Source: Rotaria socialis
Taxonomy: Eukaryota; Rotifera; Eurotatoria; Philodinida; Philodinidae
Length of the DNA: 64,000 nt
Reading direction: 5' to 3'
NCBI GenBank assembly: GCA_905331475.1
Contig: CAJNYU010000291.1
Location: forward strand, 1 to 64,000
The notes under the pieces are model-generated. The model was not told the DNA's origin, did not search any database, and saw nothing but the letters and a program-made list of their open reading frames with translations. A program made the position numbers and the translations under genes. Shown piece by piece: positions 13,471 to 24,709 of this stretch (the first letter of the stretch is position 1; each line of letters starts with the position of its first letter).

Positions 13471-16400
13471 TTACTCAATTAATTTGGTCTGTATTTCACC
13501 GGTTTTGTGATACTTATCGAAATAAGGAATATTCTATTGGTAAAAAGAAGCATGAACGAAATGAATTTTCTAATTGAAATTCAATAAGTTTTTCATACCT
13601 TGAAGAGGGTTATTCTAAACAAGATTGCTCGAATGCGTGACGCTTGCCGTTTAGCCGATATATCAAACATCATGAATTCAGTAAAACTTACAAAAAACTG
13701 TAATAGCCCAAGTACTAAATAATTGTTTCAGTAGAAACGATTTTTACACAATTATTTCATTCTCATATCAAATAGGTACATACGAAATAAGACGAGAATT
13801 TTCTTATTAACATTTTGCTTGACTTCAGGCCATGTTTGAAAGTGATTGACTTCATTAATATTAATGTGGCAAATACTTTCAAAAAGAGAAGAAAATAAAA
13901 TAATTTTTATTTCTAAAATAAAAATAACAAGACTTACTTTTGATATTTAAAAAAGTTGTATTGATCGATTTCAATACCCAATGGGCAACGTTTATTCAAT
14001 ACATCAAAATCCAAATGACAATAACCAGTTGCATGTTGAAAAAACTCACCCAAAATTTTTGCCGTTATAACTAAAAATAATGGGAAATTGATACCATTTA
14101 TCAATACCATGATGAGACCAATAGCCAACATTAATTTATCTTGCCGATCGGCAAATCGATACTAGAAAGGTTAAACAATTTATTTTCTCTAAAACAATCA
14201 TTATATACAATTGAGAAGCATTTCTTACAAGTTCTAAAACCTTTACATGTGCGTGCTTAGCATTTACAGACGATTTCGATGCTGTTTCGATATTGCTGTT
14301 TCCATCTTGTTCATACGGGTGATCTTTATATTGTAACAATATTTTTTGCAACCATGAAGGTCTGAAATTATATATACATGAATTCTTGAACATAAATTAT
14401 GTTTCACTAACTAAAATATAATGAGAGCTTGTGAGTTTCAAACAGTGAAAAGTTGTGTGAAATAAATGAATATCATTTAACTCGAGAGCGCATCACTCAA
14501 ATTTATTGAAACTCATTTTAAATCAAATTATTTCTAAGAATCTTTTTCTAACTCAGGCAAGGTGTAAACCATTTATCGTCGTGGTATGTTCTCTCTCGTT
14601 TCTCTCATTTTTAAATAAACGTGTTTCCTGAAAGATTTGTCATTTCATTCTCAGCACTTCCATACAGGGACAGAGCGCATATAAATAAAAGTGAAAATTT
14701 CATTTTAAAAATGCAGTTAAGATGCAACACGAACAACTTTTTTTAAATACAAAAAATGTTGTTTTTCCGCATTTGTATGCTCTTCAATTGAGCTTTATAG
14801 ACGATATTAGACAAATTATACTGTCAATTTTTCTATTGAGTTTCGGAAATTCTATCTTATTGCTTTGTTCAATAAGATTTTATCGTGATATCTTATTCCA
14901 TGAACGGAAAGCGCCTCTATTTCCACAAAGAAATCGACACTTTTCCCTAGCCAATAAGATCTCGTTGTGAAAATTTCGAAACAATCTTCAGATAGGCTTT
15001 TGAAAACTTGACAAAATGTATAGCATGCTTTGTGCAGAATTATTCCTAGAATTATTTATATAAAAAAAAACGTATAGGTGCGTAAAAGAGCTGTATTTTG
15101 GTATTCAAAAGTTATAGATTTCGTAGGGTCTAAATGTTAGTAAAATAACTATTCTTGATTCTTTCTCCAGTAAGTTCATTTAAATATGTTTCTACAGATA
15201 ACTAAACTTTGAATTTGTAGCAAATCTGTTAGAGCAATGAATAGATGAACTAACCCTTGAAGCATGATAAAACTATTTACTGTACGTGATATGTTACGAT
15301 TAGTAATGGCATTTGGAGCAGTCAATCATCATTTTTGATGATCTATTGGAACAATCTAACATGGTCTGTAGAGAGAAATGTAAATTGCTATCCTATACAG
15401 TACAACGCTCCTTATGAACCATGATATGCTTAATTTGAATTTAAATATAAATGAAGGTTCAACTACACAATGTCACTTCGAAAATAAAAAAACCGGGCAC
15501 TCATATAGTTACAGCAAAAAGCAAAGGATAAAATTAATTCTATTTATAAATTTTATAATTCAAATTTAGACATTATCTCTAAGGGGCCTAAACTATTCCT
15601 CAACTTCCTATATGCTGCCTTAAAGTATTGAAATTAGGACTGGATTTGCTATAAACCGAATTCCGATCCCAGAGTGCATATCTGAACTCCTAGATGCAAA
15701 ACCCCCGCTGTTTCTGAATATTCATAAGCTATTTTCTCACAAACTAGAGCACACACCTAGTAGGCTAATGACTGCTTCTGTCGATCTGAGCTATGCGTGT
15801 AGCAATTGCAACTATGGATTTGCAGCTCTCAGAAATCCTAATAGTATTCATAGGAATGTTACCAGCAGACGCAGCGATACCACTAGCAATCCCGCACAAG
15901 CTGTAAGCAACCTCAATAATGCTACCAATTATATTAGGTAGGGCAGTAGTATTCCCCCTTTCTAGTTCTAGCTAACTGAGGCGTGATCGTCGGATGATAA
16001 TTCGATATAGCAGGCTCATTAGCTGCCATAAGTATGACTATAGTTGCTCGAACTGAGTTTTGGTACATCTAGCAATTGTGGGTGCCGCGAAGGGACTGGG
16101 ACCAGTCCGAGAAATGCCTTTCAAAAACGTGTTAACATTCCGTTATAAGGCCGTTAAAATACGTATGTGTTTCTTCTAAAAATTGATGCGCTTTTACACG
16201 TTGACAAATGGAACCTTAAGTTCGAATAAAAGAATCTTTGAATTCCCAGTGAAAATATACTCCATAAAGAGCATAGTAAAAGTTTTCATCACACTATGGA
16301 ATACTATCTCGTCCATAATACACGCATTCTGTGGTTGCACAAATTCATTCGAAATATATTTGACTGCATGCTACTTCCTATAAGACAGTCTTCCACAAAA

Positions 16401-16999
16401 ATTGAAATTCAGTACCAATTAAAATCGCGCTACAGTGAAAATTGAAATTCTACCGAATTGTAATGCTTAGTAATAAAATTCAAAATTTTGCTACTAGAAT
16501 TCTAGATTGCACTGAACTTTTTTGCTCCAGTGAAATATTAATATCATCAATTATTTTTAAACAGAGATATTTTAGGGGCTAGAAACATCATGGTATTTTA
16601 AATAAATATATAATTCTCTAGACAAGCATGTGAGCTCTTGAATATCTATCATTTTAAAAATTTTTAGAAAAATGTATACGTTAAACATTTCTAAAATATT
16701 TAAAAAATGTTAATACGTCTTTAAAAAACTTTACATAATTTTTAAAAATATACTTGAAAATTTTAATAATAAATTTTAATTATTTAAAAGAAAATATTAT
16801 GTATTACTATAAAAACCATTTTCTCAATGCATATTTTTTTCTGATGAAAATTGAAAAGTTAATAATTTTTTCTCTTAATTTGTACCACCATCTTTCCTAA
16901 AAATTTCATTCAACCAGGTGAATTAATCCGACGGAAAAAGAACATTTTCTTAATCACCAATGAATAAGCACATGGTGTAGACAAAACACATGGGTGAAA

Positions 17000-17185
17000 T
17001 GTTTATGTTGGATTTCGTTAAAATCCGACACTGGAACCTATCGAATTTCCACATTAGGGTTCCGATTGTAAGTCCCACACCCAGATACCGATAGAATTTC
17101 GTCGGTTTAATAAAATCCATACTATATCCTATAAGATTCCGTCACGAATCCGATAGGATCATACTATCGGAATCATTCTCCTGAG
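17000..17185. repeat. dispersed CCGATA/CGGAAT word repeat, copy A
   Basis: This copy shares a layout with 32735-32900: GTTAAAATCC(A/G)ACA at the start, then AGTCC, ATTTCGTCGGTTT(A/T)AT in the middle, and ATCCTACTGTCGGAAT or CATACTATCGGAATCATTC near the end. Both are non-coding and built of permuted TCCGAT/CGGAAT words. It lies inside the large ABC-transporter first intron. Confidence 0.55.
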
Positions 17186-17377
17186 CAGCTGAATAAGTAT
17201 TTTTCACTTAAACATTCGAGCGCATGATTGTTCGAATGGATGACATATTTGACTTACAGCTACTACATCACGCGTTCGAGTCTAGGATAACGCAGTAAGT
17301 TCTAAATGATTTAACTATATAGTGGCAGACAAATTGGACAAAAGGACGGTCTGCAATACATTGTAAGGTACACTCTA

Positions 17378-17645
17378 AAAAAAGATAATTTTACTGAACC
17401 CTCCAAAAAGTTTTCGTAGGTGTCTAAAAGCTTCCAAGTGCGTTCAAAGGCTCGAAAAAATGATTGTTAAAAACCACGAAACCTTAAAAGGATCTGATCG
17501 TGGACACACGGTCCGAACCATCTCCTTTTAAGGTTTCGTGGATTTTAGCAATCGTTTTTTCAAGCCTTTGAACGCATTTGGACGCTTTTAGACACCTACG
17601 AAAACTTTTTGGAGGGTTCGGTAAAATTACCTTTTTTTTAGAGCG
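17378..17645. mobile_element. 270-bp foldback element
   Basis: A near-perfect hairpin. The left arm at about 17378-17495 starts CTAAAAAAAGATAATTTTAC and contains CCCTCCAAAAAGTTTTCGTA. The right arm at about 17520-17640 is its reverse complement, ending TTTTTTTAGAGCG. The loop is about 25 bp (GATCGTGGACACACGGTCC region). It is non-coding; the open frame across it only reflects the arm. It lies inside the ABC-transporter first intron. Confidence 0.75.
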
Positions 17646-17824
17646 TAGAGCGGAAAGAAATCGGGGAATGTTCGTATCTGTTAGATTCTTTTTTTGTGGA
17701 ATCAGATTAATACGTTTTAACACGTTAAAATTTTGAACGCGAAAAAACGCGCTAATAAGCTATAACGAAGAAAAAATCCAAAAGAGGTGCACTTTTAACA
17801 TTTTTTTTCGTTAAAATTTTGGTT

Positions 17825-18938
17825 GGTTGTCATTTGCCACAAATTGGAATCCCCAGATACATCTCTACATCATATTCACGCTTCTGGAGAATAAAACAAA
17901 CATGACCTATCCAGGTGACCAAATAAGGTGTTTATTTAGAGATTTTCCAAGTTAGGGATTTGTTTTTTATACACAATATGCTGTTCAAGTCACAACCGAG
18001 CAGGGTCTCAGCTAGGAATGCATCTGTACCAGTATACTGGGTATTGGTAACACTGGTGACCAGAATCAGTTCTCCAAGTTTATGATAAGTAACACTACTT
18101 CTCGAAATGATTCTAAAGCCCTCGACACATTAGAAGACCCGGGGTCTTCTATTTTGTCTTCTCGTTTACAAATTACAAGGGGGGTCTTCTATTGTGTCCT
18201 TTAAAAGAAGACTATTTTCTTATGCTATGCTCAACTAGATTCTTGATTAATATCATTTTCGTCGATATTTAATGGTAGTAGATGAGAATTCAACATAAGA
18301 TCTTTATCCATAAGAAATGCTGTATGTTTATTCAGTTATGATTGTAATCAGACAATTGACTATTCGTAAAATGAAAATAATGTGAATAAAAACGAATTGA
18401 AATCGATCAAAGCGTGCATTGTGTCTATATGCCGCATACATATGTCTATTAATTAAGCTATGCGTTATTCAACTACATTCAAAAGCGCTTTGAACAGAAA
18501 AAAGAATAGAAAGAAATTGTGAAATTGAACTTAACAAGCATAGAGAAGAAAATAACCAGAATAGAAAAACTGAAAAATCAATCATTAGAAGGGGGTCTTC
18601 TAATATCTTTTGGGTTATTTACTCAAGGGGGGTCTTCTATTATAGGGAGGTCTTCTAATGTGTCGGTGGCTTTAATAAATATTGAATATGTACGATTCTG
18701 GTAACCAGAACGTACTTACCTATACTATGATTAGCGATAAAGTACTTAGTTTCAATGGTGAAATATTTTCGATAGAACATGGTGCTTAATTATGATCTAT
18801 AAGCCATGTCATATATTGGAAAGAAACCCTATTTGATCATCAGAATAGGACATATTTGTTTTATTCTCCACAAGTGTGAATATGATGTAGTGATGTATCT
18901 GGGAAGTTCAATATGTGGCAAATGATAGTCACTCCGCG
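17825..18938. mobile_element. 1.1-kb inverted-repeat element carrying a nested MITE
   Basis: The left arm at 17826-17943 (TCATTTGCCACA, CCCAGATACATC, ACATCATATTCAC, GGAGAATAAAACAAA) is matched in reverse at 18824-18935. Weaker similarity continues inward to the GGT(G/T)ACCAGAATC words at about 18055 and 18697. The centre is occupied by the separate TIR element at 18112-18680, so this one was probably invaded by it. Confidence 0.65.
18112..18680. mobile_element. 570-bp MITE with GGGGTCTTCTA subterminal repeats
   Basis: The ends are inverted: TAAAGCCCTCGACACATTAG at the left and, reading the right end backwards, TAAAGCCACCGACACATTAG, both continuing AAGACC. Inside each end are copies of GGGGTCTTCTA(A/T) at about 18138, 18180, 18595, 18628 and 18646. 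No protein is encoded. TIRs plus subterminal binding-site-like repeats are typical of non-autonomous DNA transposons. The flanking TA at both ends may be the target duplication but is too short to prove it. Confidence 0.72.
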
Positions 18939-19609
18939 AAGCGTTTGGGGACGGTGTGAGTCGACTGATGTCGATGTCTAAATTTGAATTATAAAATTGT
19001 TAAATATGATAAATTTTAAACTTTTTCTTTTTGTCTCACTTATATGGGTACTTCAACTTGAATTATAGCATTTATATTTAGGAGAAAATTTATCTTTTTC
19101 CTTTGTCAGTGAAGAATGGGATATTTGAGAAATATCGTACATATTCAAAGTCGAATTAGGCAGCTACTCTTCTGGGCAGTGGTTTTCAATTAAATTCGTT
19201 CTAAATCTATGAATACTAGAAAAGATTCTAAAGTACTTATTGTTTATAGATTATCAGCTAATTGAATACACAGATTATTAATGTACTATAAAATATTTCT
19301 CAAATTAGATTTTCCGCGTTTTATTCTACGTTGTAAAATGACAGCTACTGTTTTTAAAATTTCGCACAGTATTGCATAAATTAAGTATTGTCTTTAATGA
19401 TCAACTAATTGATATCAAATGCAAGATATTATCCTGCTTTATTAATCAATAGATAAAGAATAAAAAATAAATGAACGATATGAAGTCATAAGTTGAGTCT
19501 CTTTAACATAGAGTGATGAAAATTAAAGGCAAAAAAACAAATATAGTACAATGTTTCTTAGAAAGTAAAAATATTGAACATCGTTACTAACAAAGCAAGT
19601 CTTTAGACT

Positions 19610-19920
19610 GATGCAGAGATGGAAACGGTCTGGATTTTTGAAGACCGGTAGTGGTACCGATTTGAAAAGTTGAGACCGGACTGAATCGGTCGGTCTATAT
19701 GGTACTGAAGAGTCAATGTACAACTAAGTAATCTAACAATTACTCTTGTATACTAGAAAAAATCCAATTATAAACTATTTTAAACGTTTAAGGAGAAGAA
19801 GGTTCAATATTTCAATGTTATAAACTGAGAAAAGGAAAAACAATAGACCGGCTACTAGCCGTTTACTGATCAATTGACAGATCGGTCAGTTTGAAATCCG
19901 TATTGGTACCAGTGTCATAT
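19610..19920. repeat. GACCGGT/CGGTC word cluster
   Basis: The words CGGTC, GACCGG and GGTACC recur in both orientations in two patches, about 19625-19700 and 19845-19915, around an AT-rich middle. Examples are GACCGGTAGTGGTACCGA and, at the right edge, GTATTGGTACCAG. The look is that of a non-autonomous element with subterminal repeats. Clear terminal repeats were not found. Confidence 0.45.
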
Positions 19921-20716
19921 TTGAACTACTGCACGAAGTCATTCTAAGAACCGTTAATTTGTTCAAACCCATGAGTTGAATGAAAAAAAGATACTATATG
20001 AAATATAAATAGTGTAAAGCTAGTTATGGATACTTTTTCAATAGCTTTTAGAATATTTCAAAAAGAAATCTTACCGTGAACGACTAAGATTAATCGCCGT
20101 ATTTTTTTTATTATTGTCGACATTTGGTTGACCCATCGGATCAAGCAGATGTTTAGTTTCGTCCGAATTCACCATAATCGATTGAAACCTATCATTTCAT
20201 AGTAATGTAAAAGAAGTTTTAAAATTATTAGCTTGTAAAATAAATAAAACTTACGGATACTAATAATTGATTTATCTGTATAACTTCCTAATAAATGTGA
20301 ATTAAATGACAATGTTTGTTAAAATATTCGATCTTGAATTAAGATAATAACAACAGCATACATTTTAAGCTTCATTAATGTATCAAACAAGTATACACAC
20401 TAAGTTTAAATCAGTCGCATGTGTCGTGATTTGCGACACAATGTACGATACATGCGACACAATCTGAAAAAATTTTTTTGAACCCACTAGCCAGTACATT
20501 TTTATATTTTTATGAAAAAGATCATTATACTATTTTCGTTTTTGAAAACTCAAATAGCTCAGATTGTAAGATTTATCCAATCTCGAGCCGATCCGTTTTT
20601 TTACAGACCATTTTCGAATAGTTCCACCTCGATCAACGATCAAGATAGGACTTCACTCGGCTAATTACTGATCGAGAAATAATCTAAAAAATATTAAAAT
20701 GAAAACACATAGCTTT

Positions 20717-21668
20717 TGTGGGTGTGGGTGTGGACAAGAGGAGAGAAACGCTGATCCCACACCCACACTCATACCCACCCAAAAAAGCTTAAAGTCTCGT
20801 CGAAGAAAAGTTGTTACCGGATAAAGGCATATAAATCAAAAAAAGATCTATACATTTTAACTCCCAAATATGTTAACCCGTTAAAGCGCATTATTTTCAG
20901 GCGTTTGTCTGACTGGGTAGAGTAAGCAGGTATAATATAATGATATTCACCATGAAATCGTGCAGAAGAACGACATAGCCCGAAAAAGAGTGTGCGAATA
21001 CACTATTTGTGAATCACAGCGAAAGTAAAAAAGCGAATAAAAATGCGGTGGGCACATTGTTAAATGCATTATTGTATTAGTGAGCAGTGATGCGTGGATT
21101 CTCCTTTTTTTTACCTCAAGTGGATAAAATAATCAGTAAGCACGATGGGCCAACAGGCGACGCTCTTTTCTCATTGAGCACGTAACGAGCACGGCGTGGG
21201 TGTGGGATCAGTGTTTCTCTCCTCTTACCTACACCAACACCAAAAAACGCGTAAAATCTCGTCAAAGAAAAGTTGTTACCGGATAAAGGCATATAAATCA
21301 AAAAAAGATCTATACATTTTAACTCTCAAATATATTAACCCGTTAAAGCGCATTATTTTCAGGCGTTTGTCTGACTGGGTAGAGTAAACAGGTATAATAT
21401 AATGATATTCACCATGAAATCGTGCAGAAGAACGACATAAGCTGAAAAATAATGTGTGAATACACTATCTGTCAATCTCAGCGAACGTAAAAAAGTAAAT
21501 CAAAATGAGACAGACGTATTTTTAAATGCATTGTTGTTTTCATGAGCAGTGATGCGTGGATTCTCCTTTCTTATTACTTGAATTGGATAAACTAATTAGT
21601 AAGCAAGATCGACCAACAGGCGACGCTCTTTTCTTATTGAGCACATAATGGGGGTGTGGATGTGGGAT
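20717..21668 (+). repeat. 462-bp tandem duplication bounded by TGTGGG telomeric repeats
   Basis: Two units in direct orientation. Anchors TTGTTACCGG at 20811 and 21273 and TGAGCAGTGA at 21081 and 21543 both give a period of 462 bp. The units are nearly identical from about 20800 to 20960 versus 21262 to 21422 and more diverged elsewhere. TGTGGG-type arrays stand at 20717-20733, 21194-21206 and 21650-21668, with inverted CCCACACCC at 20755-20779. Unit plus telomeric word resembles subtelomeric tandem DNA. No coding frame is credible. Confidence 0.8.
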
Positions 21669-21675
21669 GTGAAGG

Positions 21676-21725
21676 AGCTGCCATGACCGGTTTCGATCTT
21701 CCTTAAGGATCTCATCAGACAGCTT
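21676..21725 (-). ncRNA. hammerhead ribozyme (Penelope/terminon type), copy 1
   Basis: All core parts are present on the minus strand: CUGAUGA at 21718-21712, stem II GAUC/GAUC (21711-21708 with 21698-21695), GAAA at 21694-21691, and the cleavage triplet GUC ending at 21685. Stem I pairs AGCUG (21724-21720) with CAGCU (21680-21676), plus the U-A pair next to the cleavage site. Helix III is minimal, as in the hammerheads known in Penelope-like retroelements. Just downstream on the same strand come the C-rich complements of TGTGGG-like repeats (21668-21650). Self-cleavage is inferred from the motif. Confidence 0.78.
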
Positions 21726-21823
21726 AGTCTATTTAAGTTTCGAAAAATTTCAAAGAAAAATTTGAAAACTAAATAGAAACATAAAATTCAATGTTATAAA
21801 TAAAATTTTAAATTATTAAAATC

Positions 21824-21907
21824 CGGGTGTAGGTGTGGGTGTGGGTGTGGGTGTGGATATGAAACAAGACGCCACGCACATATTTACCACACCCACACCC
21901 ACACTCT
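21824..21907. repeat. hairpin with telomeric-repeat arms, copy 1
   Basis: Left arm GGTGTGGGTGTGGGTGTGG and right arm CCACACCCACACCCACAC enclose ATATGAAACAAGACGCCAC and a short spacer. Essentially the same unit recurs at 26155-26222. It may be a small mobile or recombined unit of telomeric DNA placed head to head. Confidence 0.7.
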
Positions 21908-21924
21908 CAAGATTACCAGTTTAT

Positions 21925-22610
21925 CTTAGGAGGATCCTGTAAACTCAATTCAGAAAAAAAATCCGAACAAGAATCTGAACAAATTCTGAATGGAATCCTG
22001 AATCAAACCTAACAGGATCCTTAAAAGTCATGATTCTGAAGGATCCTTCAAGTCTATTCCAAGAAATGCGCATGGTTGAGTGGACTGAGCAGTAACTTGT
22101 AAAGATTTTTGCTAAATACTTACATTTTCTTATCAAGATTTTGATTAAGATTGATATTGTGTTGCAAGGTTTGGAAACGCATATTCTTGAAAACATCTGA
22201 ACAAGATCCTGATTGAAGCTTTTCAGGATTAGTCAGTTTTGCATTGGGACTGTTCTTATTATTTTCTTGTCAAGATCTTTGAATGATGTGGCTATCAATC
22301 TTAACAGGATCTTGATACAAAGATTTGACTAGGTCCTGAAGAGAACCTGATAAAATCTTGACAGAATCATTTCTCAAAAACTTGAGAGGATCCTTGATGG
22401 GTTCTTGAGTAAATCCTGATAGGATCCTGCATTCTCAGTTCAGAAAAATATCTGAACAGGAATCTGACGAAATCCTGACTAGGATCTTCTTTCGCCTTGA
22501 AAAATCCTGGAAACAAGAATTACTAGGATTCGAAACAGGATCCTGAATAAAACTTGACAAGATCCTGGAGATTCCGGATCCTAAAAGATTCTTCCAAGAT
22601 TTCTCAAGGA
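21925..22610. repeat. GGATCCTG word cluster, 0.7 kb
   Basis: The words AGGATCCTG, AATCCTGA, GAACAAGATC and AGGATCTTG recur dozens of times in both orientations with variable spacing, starting at AGGAGGATCCTG (21930) and thinning after about 22590. There is no fixed period, so it is not a simple satellite. Open frames across it are artefacts. It resembles the subterminal word clusters seen elsewhere in the window but is larger. Confidence 0.6.
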
Positions 22611-23062
22611 ATGAACAGAATTGAGACTAGGGGCTCAGCGAAATGGAAATTGACCATTGGTTCCCTCATAGTTCTTCAATTTATGAAAGTCAAAGCGATG
22701 TTTTCTCTGAAATTACCTTTCGTAGCCACATATTCATGTTCGCAAATTTCTTAGTGAAGATGAGTATAAGAACAAAAATATCTTGGATATTGTATTCTTT
22801 TAATTTTAGCATTCGTGGAGCTGTGGGGGAGCTGAGAAGGGATTCTTGTCCCTCAGTCATTCGACACCTCTCGTTCGATTCTCTTGGCTATTTCGAAAAT
22901 GACTTTGTAAATAAATTATGCTTGCATGACTTGGAAAAAGTATAACAGGAGACTATTTTCAAAATTCAGCACATATCTCTATGGCAAAACTTGAGCCAAA
23001 TCAAGACAAAGCACAAATGTTGCTTTTAATTATGATACACCGATCATTATGAAACTGTATTG

Positions 23063-24170
23063 GAATCAGAGACCGAAATCGAATCGAATTGCCGAATAAT
23101 TCGGTTCGATTCGATTCGCCTCAGACGAATCGAATGGACTCCGAATGGAACTTCGAAACTGCCGAATCGAATCGGTTCATTTTTTTTCAGTTTCATTCGG
23201 CTATTCAAAATCATTTTCTTGGTTCTGGTGTTATGATCGAGGGCAGTTGACTAGTGTAAGAGATGACGCATGAAAAAGGGCGTCCACTGTTTCTCTTTCT
23301 TTGTTTCTGTCAGTCGTGCTTATTTAATGGTCATCCTTGTTCTGTTTATATCGTTATCACGGTGAAGTGCATTTTGACTGGTATAAGAAATGCTCACTTA
23401 CAACGAGCGGTCCATTTTTCTTTCCTTCTTTCTTTTTTGGTTAGTCAATTTAGGCCCCAATCACACTGAGAAGTATATTAACATTGTAGTTGAATTAAGT
23501 CATGTGGCTGGTGCATTATGAACCCAGGTCGAACATTCCGGCCACCGGATCCCGTAGGATACTCCAGGAAATATGCGGGAAAGTCACCATATCCTACGGG
23601 AAATCAACGGAACCACCCAGAACCGGTCGTTTCCAGGCCGGACTGTTCGACCTGGGAGTTAAATAATATTTTAGAGGTGATTCTAACTCTTAATGTATCA
23701 ATTAAATTACTTAGTAAGACTTTAACTTTATTCACATTTCCAGTGCGATTGAGGTCTTGATATCAACCTCTTTATTTATTAAGTATGGTTACGGTCAACT
23801 GTAAATATAGATCCATATACAGTAAATGACATTATTTTTCTTCGTTTTATAGAAAATAAACTTATTTAATTAGTCTACTTAGATGTGTTCATTAATTTAT
23901 ATTTTATGTATTCCTTCTTGAAAAAAATGAATAACTCTCACGTATATATTGATAAATTATGTTTATTCCACATATTTCTATAGAAGATCGACAGACTATT
24001 CTCATTCTATGAAGATGACAGTGTGAAAACAACAATACTATGTAATAGTGAATACCATGTTTTGTAAACCCAATTCAAGTCGAATCGAATCGAATCGAAT
24101 TGCAATTTTGAAAAAGGAAAAAACCCGAATCGAACCGAATGGCATTTCTGCCATTCGTTTCGGGCTCTGA
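23063..24170. mobile_element. 1.1-kb TIR element with CGAAT subterminal repeats, carrying a nested MITE
   Basis: The left end ATCAGAGACCGAAATCGAAT (about 23066) is mirrored at the right by CATTCG..TTCGGGCTCTGAT (about 24140-24163). Next to each end are repeats of CGAATCGAATCGG in both orientations (23080-23190 and 24072-24135). The AT-rich middle holds the CCCAGGTC element at 23523-23656. No transposase is present, so it is non-autonomous. Confidence 0.62.
23523..23656. mobile_element. 134-bp MITE with CCCAGGTCGAACA ends
   Basis: TIRs CCCAGGTCGAACATTCCGGC at the left and, read backwards from the right, CCCAGGTCGAACAGTCCGGC match at 19 of 20 positions. The inside is built of GGATCC, CCGTAGGAT and ACTCCAGGA words. 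The same CCCAGGTC arm occurs at 35507 and, inverted, at 43488, flanking the transposase/BEN gene pair, so this could be a short derivative of that element. Confidence 0.72.
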
Positions 24171-24223
24171 TCGGAATGAATCTTGTTTTGGCTATAATTT
24201 GACAAACTTTATTTAAAGATAGG

Positions 24224-24659
24224 CTACCAAGGGGAAAAGGGCAGAATTTTGGGACTTTCAAAATCCCAAAATCCCAAAATTTAAAAGCATTCCCACCCTG
24301 TGAATGACGTAGTTTCGACGTGAAATTCTTCCCATCTATAGGTTTCATGGTCAATAGAAGATCCTAGAAGTTTCAAATCAAACAAGTGTTTCCTTCTAAA
24401 ATATTGAATTTTCAAAAAAACTGGCTTTTCTGACCGTGCCGTGAAATGAGCATTTCTTGCGCATTCATTGTCTTGAGAAGGAAACATTCGTTTGCGCTGA
24501 AAATTTTCGAATATTCTAAGGATCATGAGACTTACATATGGAAAAAAATTCAGATGGAAACTCCATCATTCACGTTTTGGATTTTAGGATTTTTAAAAAT
24601 CCCAAAAAAACTCCTAAAAACTCCCAAAATCCCAAATGTGCCTTTTCCTCTTGTAGATT
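24224..24659. mobile_element. 435-bp MITE with CCCAAAAT subterminal repeats
   Basis: The ends are CTACCAAGGGGAAAAGGGCA at the left and, in reverse complement at the right, CTACAAGAGGAAAAGGCACA. Inside each end are AAATCCCAAAA repeats (24258-24281 and 24596-24635). The centre is unremarkable and non-coding. It ends about 50 bp from the fatty acid hydroxylase stop codon. Confidence 0.68.
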
Positions 24660-24709
24660 ACACATATAAGAAAAATGCTGTTCCTTGTTCTGTACAACTT
24701 ATGTGTACG

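Larger units (their letters stand above)
13475..20175 (-). pseudogene. 5' part of an ABCB (P-glycoprotein-like) ABC transporter, broken
   Basis: Minus-strand exons can be read at 20175-20075 (start MVNSDETKHLLDPMG, donor GTAAGA), 14361-14241, 14161-13938 (contains YRFADRQDKLMLAIG, donor GTAAGT), 13697-13599 (FFVSF..DISAKRQASRIR) and 13533-13475 (NIPYFDKYHKTGEIQTKL). Phases match across the first three (2, then 0). The blocks correspond to the cytoplasmic N-terminus, TM1, the end of TM2 with its RQ..RIR loop, and the start of the first intracellular loop (family form DIGWFD..GELNTRL). The exon after 13938 does not join in phase to 13697, so at least one small exon with the extracellular loop and TM2 start is missing. 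No later membrane segments, Walker A, signature or Walker B motif is visible below 13475, where a repeat begins. The first intron is about 5.7 kb and full of repeats. I read this as a decayed 5' fragment. A very large intact gene continuing beyond the window is less likely. Confidence 0.68.

Noticed and set aside
14722..14970. 82-codon plus frame starting MQHEQLFLNT
   Set aside because: It is isolated inside the ABC-transporter intron, has no recognisable motif and is of a length expected by chance in AT-rich DNA.
19700..19730. CTGAAGAGTC as a hammerhead core
   Set aside because: No GAAA box or closing stem nearby. The same holds for the CTGAAGAGTC at about 10172 and the CTGATGACTC at about 26030.
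20717..21668. CRISPR-like array
   Set aside because: Only two long direct units with telomeric spacers, in a eukaryotic genome; no short repeat/spacer pattern anywhere in the window.
24007..24354. 115-codon minus frame
   Set aside because: It is the translation of CGAAT and CCCAAAAT repeat words at the ends of two MITEs.
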